Of a stretch of DNA of 64,000 nucleotides, positions 1-7,823 are shown piece by piece. How positions within the stretch are numbered: position 1 is the stretch's first letter; every line of letters begins with the position of its first letter. The notes under the pieces were generated by a model, which did not search any database, was not told the DNA's origin, and saw only the letters and a program-made list of their open reading frames with translations. The stretch comes from Acidobacteriota bacterium (GTDB taxonomy: Bacteria > Acidobacteriota > Thermoanaerobaculia > UBA5066). Location of the stretch: NCBI GenBank assembly GCA_029781975.1, contig JAKOVQ010000017.1:504074-568073 (forward strand), given 5' to 3'. The position numbers and the translations under genes are program-made.

Positions 1-258
1 CTCTCCTACGGGACCGTCGAGGTCGCTTCGGCGGCCGAGGACGGGCCGATCGTCTTCCCCCGGATCCGGAATCCCGAGGCGATCCGGAACGTGGTCCTCA
101 CCCGGCGAGCGGCGCCGGCCGGGGCCTCGGCTGCGGCGGTCCCGCGCCTTCCCACCGTGGAGCAGCGGCTCGCGGACGTGGAGCGGCTCTTCAAGAGCGG
201 CTCCCTCTCCGAGGCCGAGTACAGGGTGAAGCGCCAGGAGCTCGTCAAGGCGCTCTGA
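1..258 (+). CDS. PH-like/SHOCT domain protein, 3' end only
   Basis: The reading frame is open from the first base of the window and ends at TGA 256-258, so only the last 85 codons are present. The last ~30 residues (from PTVEQRLADVERLF to ELVKAL) match the SHOCT pattern, a short C-terminal oligomerisation helix pair with the typical 'L...G.ls..EYe.kk..ll..l' spacing. The residues before it resemble the end of a bacterial PH-like domain (GTVEVASAAEDGPIVFP...NPEAI). The role cannot be judged from a fragment. It converges on the M23 peptidase gene, and the two genes overlap by 14 bases. Confidence 0.7.
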   Translation, partial: LSYGTVEVASAAEDGPIVFPRIRNPEAIRNVVLTRRAAPAGASAAAVPRLPTVEQRLADVERLFKSGSLSEAEYRVKRQELVKAL

Positions 259-907
259 CGAGGAGCGGGTACGGGTCGATCGGCGTCCCGGTCCACCACC
301 TCCGGTCCGGCTGCAGGCGGCTGACCGCGAAGTGAAGGTGGGGGGCGTCCTTCGGGGCGTTGCCGGTCGTCCCCACGTAGCCGATGACGTCTCCCCTTCG
401 CAGCGCCTGTCCCTCGGCGAGGCCCGCCGCGTATCCGTCGAGATGCGCGTAGTAGTAGCAGTACCGGGACTCGAGGTCGAACTGATAGACCGTGAGCCCG
501 CCCGGAACGCTCGTGAAGAGCTTCCTCACGGTGCCGTCGTCCACGGCGTGCACCGGAGTCCCCCGCGGCGCGGCGATGTCGATCGCACCGTGGGTACGGG
601 CGCCCCCTCGCGCGTCGCCGAAGTCGTCGCGGAGCGTCGCCGGGTCGACGCCGGCGACCGGCATGGCGAGCCCGTGCGGAAGCGGGCCGCCGTCGCCCCC
701 GTCCCCGCGTGCCGGCGCCGGTGTCCTCCCGGCGGCCTGCGGCGTCGGGCGTTCCCACGTGTCCGGCTGATCCCGAACGGGACGCTCTGCCGTCTCGCTC
801 CTGACGAGATACCCCCCCAGGAACCCGACCAGGAGGGCCCCGAGGAGGGAGAGGGCGAGCCTCGCACGCCGCGGGACGAAGGCGCCGCCGGTCTTCCTTC
901 TCACCAT
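245..907 (-). CDS. M23 family metallopeptidase (LytM-type endopeptidase), membrane-anchored
   Basis: This 220-residue protein has a positively charged start and one N-terminal membrane segment (about residues 15-36). A Pro/Gly-rich linker follows, then a LytM/M23 domain. The zinc ligands are visible as H106xxxD110 and the HLH motif at 190-192, with a further His at 155. The family cleaves peptide cross-bridges in peptidoglycan; here the domain should face the periplasm. The ATG overlaps the TGA of the upstream M15 gene (ATGGTGA), so translation is probably coupled. It is the last gene of a four-gene cell-wall operon read from about 2967. All catalytic residues are present, so it should be an active enzyme, although some M23 proteins act only as amidase activators. 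Confidence 0.85.
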   Translation of the reverse strand: MVRRKTGGAFVPRRARLALSLLGALLVGFLGGYLVRSETAERPVRDQPDTWERPTPQAAGRTPAPARGDGGDGGPLPHGLAMPVAGVDPATLRDDFGDARGGARTHGAIDIAAPRGTPVHAVDDGTVRKLFTSVPGGLTVYQFDLESRYCYYYAHLDGYAAGLAEGQALRRGDVIGYVGTTGNAPKDAPHLHFAVSRLQPDRRWWTGTPIDPYPLLVRAP

Positions 908-1809
908 CGTGCCCGCGTCCCCCGCGCGTCGACGTGGACGTTCGGGCCGTGCGCGGCCGTCGCGGGGTAGACGCTGATCCCGCCGGCGAGGTCGGGATAC
1001 CTGCTCTCCACGAGCTCGGCGGCCTCGGCCACGACCCGCGCGTCCGCGAGGTCCGCCCGGCCGTCCCCGTTCAGGTCGTCGATCGTGCCGTCCCCGTCGT
1101 CGTCGGGATAGACGTCCGCCGCGTCGCCGTAGATGTGCCGCGAGATGGCGGACCGGTTGCCCGGGCCCACCTCGAGCGCGTTGTACGAAGGCGTCCGGAA
1201 CCCGCTCATCACGTGGAGCCCGTTCACGGGGTGGCCGGCCTCGCCCAGAGCGGCGATCAGGAGCTCGAGCTTGTCGACCAGCCTCATGTCGAGGACGAGG
1301 TACTTCGGCCAGACGCGCGGCTGGTCCTTCGTGAGGAAGTCGCCGAGCCGGAAGTGCTCCGAGACGCGGGTCGAGGCAGTGGCCCGCGTCACCTCGACGA
1401 ATCCTTCCGGCAACGCGTACCGGGGCCTCGATGCCGCGTACCGGGAGGCGGGCGACGCCTCCATCGCGCCTCCTTCGTTCGGCCAGGTCCCCAGGGCGTA
1501 CGAACCGATCCGGCCGTCCCGCTTCGCCGAGAACGGGGTCAGCAGGATGACGCTCGCCCCGGTCGCTCCGAGCCCTTCCCGCCATCCCGCCGCCCGCTCG
1601 AAGGGATAGACCCCGGGCTCCTCGACGGTCAGGCTGACGCCGCTGCGCTTCAGCTCGGTGAGCCCCTCCCGGGTCCCGATGAACGCCAGGAGCTTCCCCG
1701 AGCGGCCCCCGATGCTCCGGAAACGGGCGGGCACCCGCGGGCCGGCCGCGCGGGCGACGGCGGGTGCGGCGAGTCCCAGGACGACGACGAAAGCGGCGAG
1801 GGCTCGCAA
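901..1809 (-). CDS. M15-type D,D-carboxypeptidase-like protein with calcium-loop insert
   Basis: This 302-residue secreted protein starts at TTG after the ribosome site GGTGAGG and has a clear signal peptide (about residues 1-22). The C-terminal half resembles the M15/DUF882 zinc peptidase fold. GFRTP is at 203-207, the SRHIYGDAAD zinc motif gives H225 and D232, and a distal VHVD gives H292. Between the last two ligands (236-256) lies an Asp-rich stretch, DDDGDGTIDD then NGDGRAD, like paired EF-hand/dockerin calcium loops. The N-terminal ~130 residues are not recognised. It lies between the L,D-transpeptidase and the M23 gene in one operon, so a role in trimming peptidoglycan peptides is likely. 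Exact bond specificity is unknown. Confidence 0.75.
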   Translation of the reverse strand: MRALAAFVVVLGLAAPAVARAAGPRVPARFRSIGGRSGKLLAFIGTREGLTELKRSGVSLTVEEPGVYPFERAAGWREGLGATGASVILLTPFSAKRDGRIGSYALGTWPNEGGAMEASPASRYAASRPRYALPEGFVEVTRATASTRVSEHFRLGDFLTKDQPRVWPKYLVLDMRLVDKLELLIAALGEAGHPVNGLHVMSGFRTPSYNALEVGPGNRSAISRHIYGDAADVYPDDDGDGTIDDLNGDGRADLADARVVAEAAELVESRYPDLAGGISVYPATAAHGPNVHVDARGTRARW

Positions 1810-1816
1810 GGCGGCC

Positions 1817-2866
1817 TCACCGCTCGAGAACGGCAGGCATTCCCGGGGAGACGAGGTGGCCGAGCTCGAGGGCGTCCCAGTTCGTCAGCCGGATGCAGCC
1901 GTGCGACGTCGCGGCCCCGACGGCCGACGGCTCCGGCGAGCCGTGGATCCCGTAGTGCGGCTTCGACAGGTCGATCCACACCACGCCGACGGGGTTGTTC
2001 GGCCCCGCCGGCAGCCTCGCCTTCTCGTCGCCCGGCTCGGAATCCCAGAAGAGCTCTGGGTTGTAGCTGAAGGTCGGATTCCAGCCGACGCCGTTGACCT
2101 TCCAGTCCCCGAGCGGGAGCGGATCGTGCTCGCTCCCGACCGTCGCCGGGTAGCGCGCCACCACGCTCCCGTCCGGAGCGAGGGCCTCCACCGAGCGATC
2201 GGCGGCGCTCACGCGAAGGCTCATGCCGTGCTCCTTCTCGAGGACCCGTCTCCCGACGCTCGGGACCCGGATCTCGACGCCCGCCTCCTCGAAGACGGTG
2301 CCGGGGTTCAGCGCGCGGAGGAGCCGCGGGCTCGCGTGGAACCTCTCGCCGAGCGCCTCGATCAGCGACTCGAAGCCCAGGGCGCTCCGCTTCGCCTGGT
2401 CGGCCGTCTCGGCGGGCACCTTCTCGAACGGGCCCGCCAGGTCCTCGGTGGTCAGGAGGTACGGCACGACGACCGGCGCCTCGTCGCGGTTCAGCTCGAT
2501 CCACGTCCGGGCCCCCACCGTCGCCCCGCCCTTCAGACGGCGGGCCTCGTTGAAGGCGGCCGCCGCACGGCGCGTGTTGGGCCCGAAGCGGCCGTCGATC
2601 TCGCCCGGCGAGAAGTGCGCGCGATCGAGGAGGACCTGGGCCCTCAGGACCGACGCGCCCGAGGCCGTGCCGGAGGCGAGACGAGGCGTCCTCGCCCGGT
2701 CGTTCGCGCGAACGGCGCTGACGCGCGGCTCCGAGCCCTTCGCGGACCTCCCGCGCCTCGGGCCGGCGTCGGCCCGAAGCGCTCCGGCGCAGAGCAGGAC
2801 CGACACGCCCATCGAGAAGGCCCGTCGGCCCGCTCCGGCCACGCCTCGACGACCCGCTCCGGCCAT
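1817..2866 (-). CDS. L,D-transpeptidase (YkuD) with peptidoglycan-binding domain
   Basis: This 349-residue protein starts at an ATG that shares its A with the TGA of the upstream 26-codon gene (TGATG), which implies coupled translation. An Arg-rich signal sequence with the hydrophobic core [12 protein letters not shown] is followed by a peptidoglycan-binding-1-type helical domain (..[15 protein letters not shown]..). A short LysM-like stretch ([14 protein letters not shown]) precedes the YkuD catalytic domain. The active-site motif SHGCIRL lies near residue 320 and the upstream HGS motif is present. The family forms 3-3 cross-links in peptidoglycan or attaches lipoprotein to it. Family members using this domain order are periplasmic. 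It heads the enzymatic part of the operon with the M15 and M23 hydrolases. Confidence 0.88.
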   Translation of the reverse strand: MAGAGRRGVAGAGRRAFSMGVSVLLCAGALRADAGPRRGRSAKGSEPRVSAVRANDRARTPRLASGTASGASVLRAQVLLDRAHFSPGEIDGRFGPNTRRAAAAFNEARRLKGGATVGARTWIELNRDEAPVVVPYLLTTEDLAGPFEKVPAETADQAKRSALGFESLIEALGERFHASPRLLRALNPGTVFEEAGVEIRVPSVGRRVLEKEHGMSLRVSAADRSVEALAPDGSVVARYPATVGSEHDPLPLGDWKVNGVGWNPTFSYNPELFWDSEPGDEKARLPAGPNNPVGVVWIDLSKPHYGIHGSPEPSAVGAATSHGCIRLTNWDALELGHLVSPGMPAVLER

Positions 2867-2946
2867 CAGCCGCGTCTGCTGTTCCAGTAGTACCCGCCGC
2901 CCCCGAACAGAAGCACGAGCACGACGATCAGGAGGATGAGGTTCAT
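2866..2946 (-). CDS. Small single-span membrane protein (26 aa)
   Basis: This is a 26-residue protein, too short for most gene callers: one hydrophobic helix ([14 protein letters not shown]) with a [10 protein letters not shown] tail. A good ribosome site (AGGGAGAA, 7 bases before the ATG) supports it. So does the TGATG junction with the transpeptidase gene and its position as first gene after a sigma-54-type promoter. It resembles DUF3309-type tiny membrane proteins found in stress operons. No function can be assigned. Confidence 0.7.
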   Translation of the reverse strand: MNLILLIVVLVLLFGGGGYYWNSRRG

Positions 2947-2977
2947 GGTGTTCTCCCTTCTTACCCGAGAACGGAGG

Positions 2978-2993
2978 AGCACGAGCCGTGCCA
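2978..2993 (-). promoter_or_regulatory. Sigma-54 (-24/-12) promoter for the cell-wall operon
   Basis: Read on the minus strand it is TGGCACG-GCTC-GTGCT against the consensus TGGCACG-N4-TTGCW, with one mismatch in the -12 box. Predicted start is near 2967, giving a leader of about 20 bases that contains the ribosome site of the 26-aa gene. Confidence 0.8.
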
Positions 2994-3071
2994 GCCGAGC
3001 GGCCGGAACCGGGGTCTCCGATCGCCGCCCATCGCCCGCGACGCTCGTTCGGCGCGCCCCTGCACGTACGC

Positions 3072-3091
3072 CTTTCAATCGCAATGGAAGG
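3072..3091. promoter_or_regulatory. Candidate enhancer site shared by divergent sigma-54 promoters
   Basis: An imperfect palindrome (CCTTTCAAT - spacer - ATGGAAGG) lies almost exactly midway between the sigma-54 promoters at 2978-2993 (minus) and 3159-3174 (plus). It shares the TTTCAA half-site with the repeats at 21242-21263 and 10540-10577. Activators of the NtrC type bind dyads at about this distance, but binding here is inferred. Confidence 0.45.
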
Positions 3092-3158
3092 ATTTCCACG
3101 AATCGGGCGCAGCCGCTCTCCGCGCCGCCCGAGCGGGCCGGCAAACGCCCGCCGAGCG

Positions 3159-3174
3159 TGGCAGAGGAATTGCG
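3159..3174 (+). promoter_or_regulatory. Sigma-54 promoter for the BON-domain gene
   Basis: TGGCAGA-GGAA-TTGCG has the invariant GG and GC pairs at the correct spacing. Predicted start is about 3184, leaving the AGGAGG ribosome site of the gene at 3202 inside the leader. Confidence 0.75.
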
Positions 3175-3201
3175 ACGAAGGAACACCAGGAGGCTCGAAC
3201 C

Positions 3202-3756
3202 ATGAACAAGAAGTCCGTTTCGCTCCTCGCAGCCACCCTTTCCCTCGCATGGCTCGTCTCGGCCCCGCCCGCGGACGCCAAGAGCAAGCCCAAGGAGGTT
3301 TCGCCCGAGGTCTCCAACGCCCTGCAGGTCGTCAACGTCAGGTCCAGGCTGATCGAGAAGCTCGGCCTGGACGCCCTCCGGATCGAGGTCTCCGTCTCCG
3401 GGGATACGGCGACCCTCACCGGCGAGGTGGCGAAGTCGCCCAGCCAGGGGCTCGCCGAGCAGGTCGCGCTGTCGGTCAAGGGAATCAAGAAGGTCGACAA
3501 CAAGGTCACCGTCAAGGACGCCGCCGGGGCGGTGGACGCCAGCGAAGCCTCGGTGAAGAACGTGGCGCTCGAGATGAAGGTGAAGGGGATCCTCCTGAAC
3601 GACATCGGGACGAACGCCCTCAAGATCGAGGTCGAGGTCGTCGACGGCGTCGTCAGCCTGCGGGGCAAGCTCGACAGCCCGGCCATCGCGAAGGAAGCCG
3701 TCAGGAAGACCCGTTCGATCAAGGGCGTCAAGAAGGTCGTCGACCTCCTCAGCTGA
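3202..3756 (+). CDS. Periplasmic two-BON-domain protein
   Basis: This 184-residue protein has a signal peptide (residues 1-26, cleavage after ADA) and two tandem BON domains, roughly 48-108 and 118-184. Each has the alpha-beta-beta-alpha-beta pattern ending in GIKKVDNKV and [12 protein letters not shown] domains occur in OsmY/Kbp-type envelope stress proteins and are thought to bind membranes or phospholipids. The start is fixed by the ribosome site AGGAGG. It is driven by a sigma-54-type promoter and followed by a small membrane protein. Its exact ligand is unknown. Confidence 0.85.
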   Translation: MNKKSVSLLAATLSLAWLVSAPPADAKSKPKEVSPEVSNALQVVNVRSRLIEKLGLDALRIEVSVSGDTATLTGEVAKSPSQGLAEQVALSVKGIKKVDNKVTVKDAAGAVDASEASVKNVALEMKVKGILLNDIGTNALKIEVEVVDGVVSLRGKLDSPAIAKEAVRKTRSIKGVKKVVDLLS

Positions 3757-3773
3757 GCTGAACCTCCCCGGGT

Positions 3774-3802
3774 GCGGCGCGACTCCGTCCCCGCCGCGCC
3801 GC
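3774..3802 (+). terminator. GC hairpin after the BON gene (possible attenuator)
   Basis: Eight-base arms GCGGCGCG and CGCGCCGC are separated by 13 bases, 18 bases after the stop codon. No T-run follows, so it may only lower expression of the next gene or protect the mRNA end. Confidence 0.3.
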
Positions 3803-3845
3803 GGTCCAGGCCCGGAAGGACGACGGACGGAAGAAAGGACACGTC

Positions 3846-3995
3846 ATGCTCTGGACGATCTTCGTGATCCTCCTGGTCCTGTGGGCCCTCGGGATGATCA
3901 CCTCCTACTCGATGGGCGGCCTCATCCACGTCCTCCTCGTCGTCGCCGTCGTCATCCTGCTGGTCCGCCTCTTCCAGGGACGAAGGCTGGTCTGA
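3846..3995 (+). CDS. Lmo0937-type small membrane protein (49 aa)
   Basis: This 49-residue protein is nearly all hydrophobic, with two helices (about 3-17 and 25-41) around the pattern LWALGMITSYSMGGLIHVLL and a short basic tail (FQGRRLV). This is the pattern of the lmo0937-family proteins, which have no known function. The ribosome site GAAAGGA precedes the ATG. It lies 90 bases after the BON gene on the same strand and is probably in the same transcript. Confidence 0.75.
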   Translation: MLWTIFVILLVLWALGMITSYSMGGLIHVLLVVAVVILLVRLFQGRRLV

Positions 3996-4079
3996 CGAAC
4001 GGTTCGCTCACGTCGGCCGCCGGACCGCCTCCGGCGCAGATCCGAACCATCCTCGTCCGGAGGAAAGAGAGGTCCTGAG

Positions 4080-4775
4080 ATGAAGAGACTGATGACCTGC
4101 CTCGCCCTGAGCGCGTTCGCGACTCTCCTCGGAGGCGTTTCGGCGCCCGTCGCGTACGCCCAGAGCGACAGGGAGAACTCGACCTTCACGCTGACCGAGC
4201 CGCTCGAGGTCGGGCAGTTCACCCTGCAGCCGGGCACCTACCTGCTCAGGGTGCTGATGCTCCAGTCCGATCGCAACGTCATCCAGGTCACGGACGTCGA
4301 CCAGTCGAAGGTCTTCGCCACCGTCATCGCGACGCCGCACCCGATCCGGGCGCGCGAGGTGCTCCCGTCGACCCGCTACGTCTACTACCCGGCCGTCCCG
4401 GGCCAGAACAAGGCCCTTCGGACGTGGTATGCCCGCGACACGTCGAACGGGCAGGACATCGTCTACCCCAGGAAGCGAGCCCTGGAGCTCGCCGTAGCCG
4501 CCAAGGAGCCCGTGATCGCGATCCCGGACGAGGTGAAGGAAGCCGAGTACCAGAGCGTCCCGCTCGCCGTCGTGACGCCGGCGAGGGAGGTGAAGCCCTA
4601 CCAGGCACCGATGGTCGAGCCGGTGCCGGAGCCGGCTCCGGCCGCCGTGGCCGAGGCCCGTCCCCACGCGAAGATGCCCAGGACGGCAAGCTCGGTCCCG
4701 CTCTCCGCGGCTCTCGGGCTCCTCTCGCTCGGCGCGGCCCTCGGGCTCCGCAGGCTCGCGAGCCCGGCGGCGTGA
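4080..4775 (+). CDS. Secreted sortase substrate with LPxTA-type sorting signal
   Basis: This 231-residue protein has a signal peptide (cleavage after AYA, about residue 27), an unrecognised beta-rich body (30-160) and a Pro/Glu-rich spacer. The C-terminus is a classic sorting signal: MPRTAS at 199-204, the hydrophobic segment VPLSAALGLLSLGAALGL, then RRLA. In diderm bacteria, class D sortases use LPxTA-type signals; here the first residue is Met instead of Leu. The next gene, whose GTG overlaps this stop codon (GTGA), is such a sortase. The two very probably form an enzyme-substrate pair. The function of the anchored domain is unknown. Confidence 0.8.
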   Translation: MKRLMTCLALSAFATLLGGVSAPVAYAQSDRENSTFTLTEPLEVGQFTLQPGTYLLRVLMLQSDRNVIQVTDVDQSKVFATVIATPHPIRAREVLPSTRYVYYPAVPGQNKALRTWYARDTSNGQDIVYPRKRALELAVAAKEPVIAIPDEVKEAEYQSVPLAVVTPAREVKPYQAPMVEPVPEPAPAAVAEARPHAKMPRTASSVPLSAALGLLSLGAALGLRRLASPAA

Positions 4776-5401
4776 AGAGGCCCGTCCGCGCGCGATGGCT
4801 CCGCCGAGCCGAGGTCGCACTCTGGGTCCTCGGCGTCTGGCTCCTCGGCGGAGCCGTCGTGTCGCTGGCCGGGACACGGATCTACCAGGCGCGCCAGGGG
4901 CGCGCCTTCTCCGTCCTGGAGAGGACGACCGCCGCCCGGGCGGCCGGCCTCGAGCCCGCGCCGTCGCCGGCGACCTCCGGACCCTCCGCGCCGGCTCCGG
5001 ACGCCGACCCGCTCGTCCTCGGCCGCCTCGAGATCCCGCGGATCGGCGTGTCGGCCATCGTGCGGGACGGGGACGACGACGCGACGCTCGCCGTCGCGGT
5101 GGGACGCGTCCCCGGGACGGCCCGGCCCGGTGAGCGCGGCAACATGGCGCTGGCCGGTCACCGCGACTCCTTCTTCCGCGCCCTCCGGAACGTCGAGCTC
5201 GACGACGCGGTCAGCTTCCAGACTGTCGGACGTCGGTACGAGTACCGCGTGGACAACATCGAGATCGTCGGGGCGGACGAGACGCGCGTCCTCGACCCGA
5301 CGGACGACCCCGTCCTCACGCTCGTCACCTGCTACCCGTTCGAGTTCGTGGGCCACGCGCCGAAGAGGTTCATCGTGCGCGCCTCCCGGCTCTCGCGGTG
5401 A
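4772..5401 (+). CDS. srtD: Class D sortase
   Basis: This 209-residue transpeptidase has one N-terminal membrane anchor (about 13-33) and an Ala/Pro-rich linker to residue 78, followed by the sortase barrel. The catalytic triad is visible: H130 in ALAGHRD, C187 in TLVTCYPF and R199 in APKRFIVRA. The GTG start at 4772 overlaps the substrate gene's TGA. Sortases cut the sorting signal and join the Thr to an amine on the cell surface. In Gram-negative bacteria the acceptor is not settled. The pairing with a single adjacent substrate suggests a dedicated housekeeping-independent system. Confidence 0.9.
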   Translation: MKRPVRARWLRRAEVALWVLGVWLLGGAVVSLAGTRIYQARQGRAFSVLERTTAARAAGLEPAPSPATSGPSAPAPDADPLVLGRLEIPRIGVSAIVRDGDDDATLAVAVGRVPGTARPGERGNMALAGHRDSFFRALRNVELDDAVSFQTVGRRYEYRVDNIEIVGADETRVLDPTDDPVLTLVTCYPFEFVGHAPKRFIVRASRLSR

Positions 5402-5427
5402 GGGCCTGCTCCCTCCCGCGTCCGCTC

Positions 5428-5443
5428 TGGCAGGGGGATTGCA
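5428..5443 (+). promoter_or_regulatory. Sigma-54 promoter before the 5461 membrane protein
   Basis: TGGCAGG-GGGA-TTGCA is a near-perfect -24/-12 element. The predicted start is about 5454, only 7 bases before the ATG at 5461. Confidence 0.75.
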
Positions 5444-5460
5444 CTCCAAGCGCCGGAGCC

Positions 5461-6063
5461 ATGATTGAAAAAGGAACCCCGGGCCGGCTGGCTGCCGAGA
5501 CGGAGAGCGCGGACCCCGGCCGCGTGCCTTCCCAGCTGACGCGCCACCTCATGGTCACCGGCCTCGGGCTCTGGGGCCTGGGAATCGGCGGCGCCCTCGC
5601 CCCGCGGGCCGTGCGCCTCGTCCTCTACCCCAATTACGCGGAGGCCCCCCGCTTCGACCTCGTCTCCCCGGCGCCGATCGGCGCGCCCGTCCTCTGGGCC
5701 GCGCTGGTGGTGTGGTGCGTCACCTGGGCCTTCGTGGCCGAGTACACGGGGGCCGCCTGGGCAGCGCAGCACGGGCGACACCCCGGCGGCGCTCCGGCCC
5801 TGCTCCTCCTGAGCCTGGCGTCGACCGTCGTCTTCGGACTGGCGGTCTCCGCCCTGCCTCGCCTGGCCACGCGTGACTCGTACCGCGGCGACGACGCCAT
5901 TCCCTTCCTGGCGGCCTTCGCCCTCCAGCTCCTGGTCTCCTGGTCCTACTCCGCCCTCGTCGGCCTGCGCCCCCTTTCGGTGCTCCCGCGCGCCGAAGGT
6001 GACTGGCCGAGGCTCCCGCCGCGAGATGTCACGTGCGAGCTGCCACCCCGCCGCCCCTCCTGA
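5461..6063 (+). CDS. Four-span membrane protein of unknown function
   Basis: This 200-residue protein has hydrophobic segments at about 33-50, 70-92, 105-128 and 142-165, and a short Arg/Pro-rich tail. No family is recognised. The ATG at 5461 is preceded by a weak GGAG. An ORF extension upstream to 5398 would run through the sigma-54 promoter and was not used. It overlaps the start of the AI-2E-type transporter gene by 31 bases, so the two are likely co-transcribed. Confidence 0.6.
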   Translation: MIEKGTPGRLAAETESADPGRVPSQLTRHLMVTGLGLWGLGIGGALAPRAVRLVLYPNYAEAPRFDLVSPAPIGAPVLWAALVVWCVTWAFVAEYTGAAWAAQHGRHPGGAPALLLLSLASTVVFGLAVSALPRLATRDSYRGDDAIPFLAAFALQLLVSWSYSALVGLRPLSVLPRAEGDWPRLPPRDVTCELPPRRPS

Positions 6064-7361
6064 CGGACGCTCCCGCCGCCGATTCCCCGGTGCGGCGGGT
6101 GAGGTTCGAGCTGTCGGCCCGGACCATCCTCTCGCTCGTCCTCGCCGTCTTCTGCGTGTGGCTTCTGATCCGGCTCTGGCCCGTCCTCCTCGTTCTCGTC
6201 GTCGCGCTCCTCGTCGTCGGCACCCTGAGCCCCGCCGTGCGCTGGCTCGAGGAGAAGCGCGTGGGGCGCGGCCTCGGGATCGCGATCGTCTTCACGGCCT
6301 TCTCGGTCCTCGCGGTCCTGGTCGTCGTCCTCACGATCCCGGCGCTCGTGACCCAGGCGGCGGCGCTCCTCGAGAACGAGCCCGTGCTCCGCGCGCGGCT
6401 CGCGGACTATCTCGCCGGCTCCCACCTGAGCGCCCCGCTCGCGGAGTGGCTCCGGAACCTGAAGTACGACGCGCTGGCGGGCACGTTCGGCGCGACCGCG
6501 TTCGCCCTCTCCGTGAGGGTCTTCGCCGCGGCGGCGTACGGCCTGAGCGCGCTCTTCCTCGGGCTCTACATGATGATCGACCGCGATCGGCTCCGGGGCG
6601 GGCTCTTCGCCGTCGTCCCCCGCTCGCACCACATCAGGCTCTCCCGCATCCTGATGAACCTCGAGTCGATCGTCGGCGCGTACATCCGCGGGCAGCTGCT
6701 CACGTCGCTGCTCATGGCGCTCTTCACGTTCGCCCTCCTGTCGGCCTGCTCCGTCGAGAACGCCCTGGCGCTCGCGGTGTTCGCCGGCCTCGCGGACGTC
6801 CTGCCCTACGTCGGAGCGCTGCTCTCGGTGGGCCCGGCGGTCCTCGCGGCCCTCTCGCGCGGGCCCGTCGTCGCCGTCGTCGTCCTCGTCCTCATGCTCG
6901 CGTACGAGGAGTTCGAGAGCCGCGTCGTCGTTCCACGGATCTACGGCCGCGCGCTCCGCCTCCCCTCGTCGGTCGTCCTCTTCGCCCTGCTGACCGGGGG
7001 CACCCTGATGGGGATCCTCGGCGCCCTCCTCGCTCTGCCCGTCGCGGCCACGCTGATGATGCTCGTCGAGGAGCTTCGCGTGGAGCTCCCCGGCGAGCAG
7101 GAGCAGGCCGGGGACGCGGACCTGCGCGAAGCCGACGACCGCGCCGAGCGGGAGTACGAGCGGAGGACCGAGGGCGTGGGCGCCGAGGAGGCCGCGGCCG
7201 TCGCGGTCGAGATCGAGGCCGTCCGACGGGAGGACGAGAGCCGTCCCTCGGACCCGGCCGGTCCGCCCGCCGCGGACCGGGCCGCCGGCGGCCCCGGACC
7301 GCCTCCAGCGCCGCTCCCGGTCAGTCCCGGGGCCGGGCTCGCTCCTCGAACCAGCGGGTGA
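6033..7361 (+). CDS. AI-2E family (DUF20) transporter/permease
   Basis: This 442-residue protein starts at GTG. Paired N-terminal helices (about 25-80) are followed by a soluble-looking segment and four or five C-terminal helices. The diagnostic stretches are YGLSALFLGLYMMIDRDRLR, IVGAYIRGQLLTSLLMALF, GLADVLPYVGALLSVGP and the final EEFESRVVVPRIYGRALRLP. These are hallmarks of the DUF20/AI-2E exporter family. The last ~90 residues are acidic, Ala/Pro-rich and outside the family. Family members have been tied to autoinducer export, Na+/H+ exchange and envelope stress, so no substrate is claimed. Its 3' end overlaps the convergent 7321-7780 gene by 41 bases. Confidence 0.85.
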   Translation: MRAATPPPLLTDAPAADSPVRRVRFELSARTILSLVLAVFCVWLLIRLWPVLLVLVVALLVVGTLSPAVRWLEEKRVGRGLGIAIVFTAFSVLAVLVVVLTIPALVTQAAALLENEPVLRARLADYLAGSHLSAPLAEWLRNLKYDALAGTFGATAFALSVRVFAAAAYGLSALFLGLYMMIDRDRLRGGLFAVVPRSHHIRLSRILMNLESIVGAYIRGQLLTSLLMALFTFALLSACSVENALALAVFAGLADVLPYVGALLSVGPAVLAALSRGPVVAVVVLVLMLAYEEFESRVVVPRIYGRALRLPSSVVLFALLTGGTLMGILGALLALPVAATLMMLVEELRVELPGEQEQAGDADLREADDRAEREYERRTEGVGAEEAAAVAVEIEAVRREDESRPSDPAGPPAADRAAGGPGPPPAPLPVSPGAGLAPRTSG

Positions 7362-7780
7362 CGCGCTCGATCCCCTCCGCCGCGCCGAGCGCGGTCGCGC
7401 CGAGCTGGAACGCCTCGTGCGGTGCGAGGGTCAGCTGCTCCGGCGCCCTCTCGTGCGCCAGGTCGAGCACCTTGTACGAGTACCGCGGCTCCGCCAGGAG
7501 ACGCTGGTCGAGGAGGCGGACGATCTCCTCGGACGCCGAGGCGAGGTGGTAGGTGCGGAGGAAGGAGGGGTGCGGGAGCTCGGAGACCTGGAACGACTCG
7601 ACGATGCTGTCGAAGCCGATCCGGGTGACGAAGGCGAGGAGCTCCACGCGTCCGGCCAGGGTCCCCCCGGAGGACCGAGCTGCCGTCGGCGGGCGTGCTC
7701 CCGAGCGGCACCACCTGGATGTTCTCCAGCTTGTCCCTCAGGAGGAAGAGCGCCCGGAACGGCGTGTCGACCTTCGCCAT
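7321..7780 (-). pseudogene. Hypothetical protein split by a frameshift at a C6 run
   Basis: An ATG at 7780 with the good ribosome site AGGAGA opens a frame reading MAKVDTPFRALFLLRDKL...DGSSVLRG. It then loses sense at a run of six C (7663-7668 on the plus strand). Dropping one base there joins it to a second frame, TLAGRVELLAFVTRIGFDSI..., that runs to the stop at 7321. The restored product is about 152 residues and reads as one soluble protein. No family is recognised. It lies 43 bases after the DUF2383 gene on the same strand. A sequencing or assembly slip in the homopolymer is as likely as true inactivation. Confidence 0.6.
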
Positions 7781-7823
7781 GGGTTCGTCTCCTCTCTCCC
7801 CCGCGCCGGGGCGCCCGCGCGCC

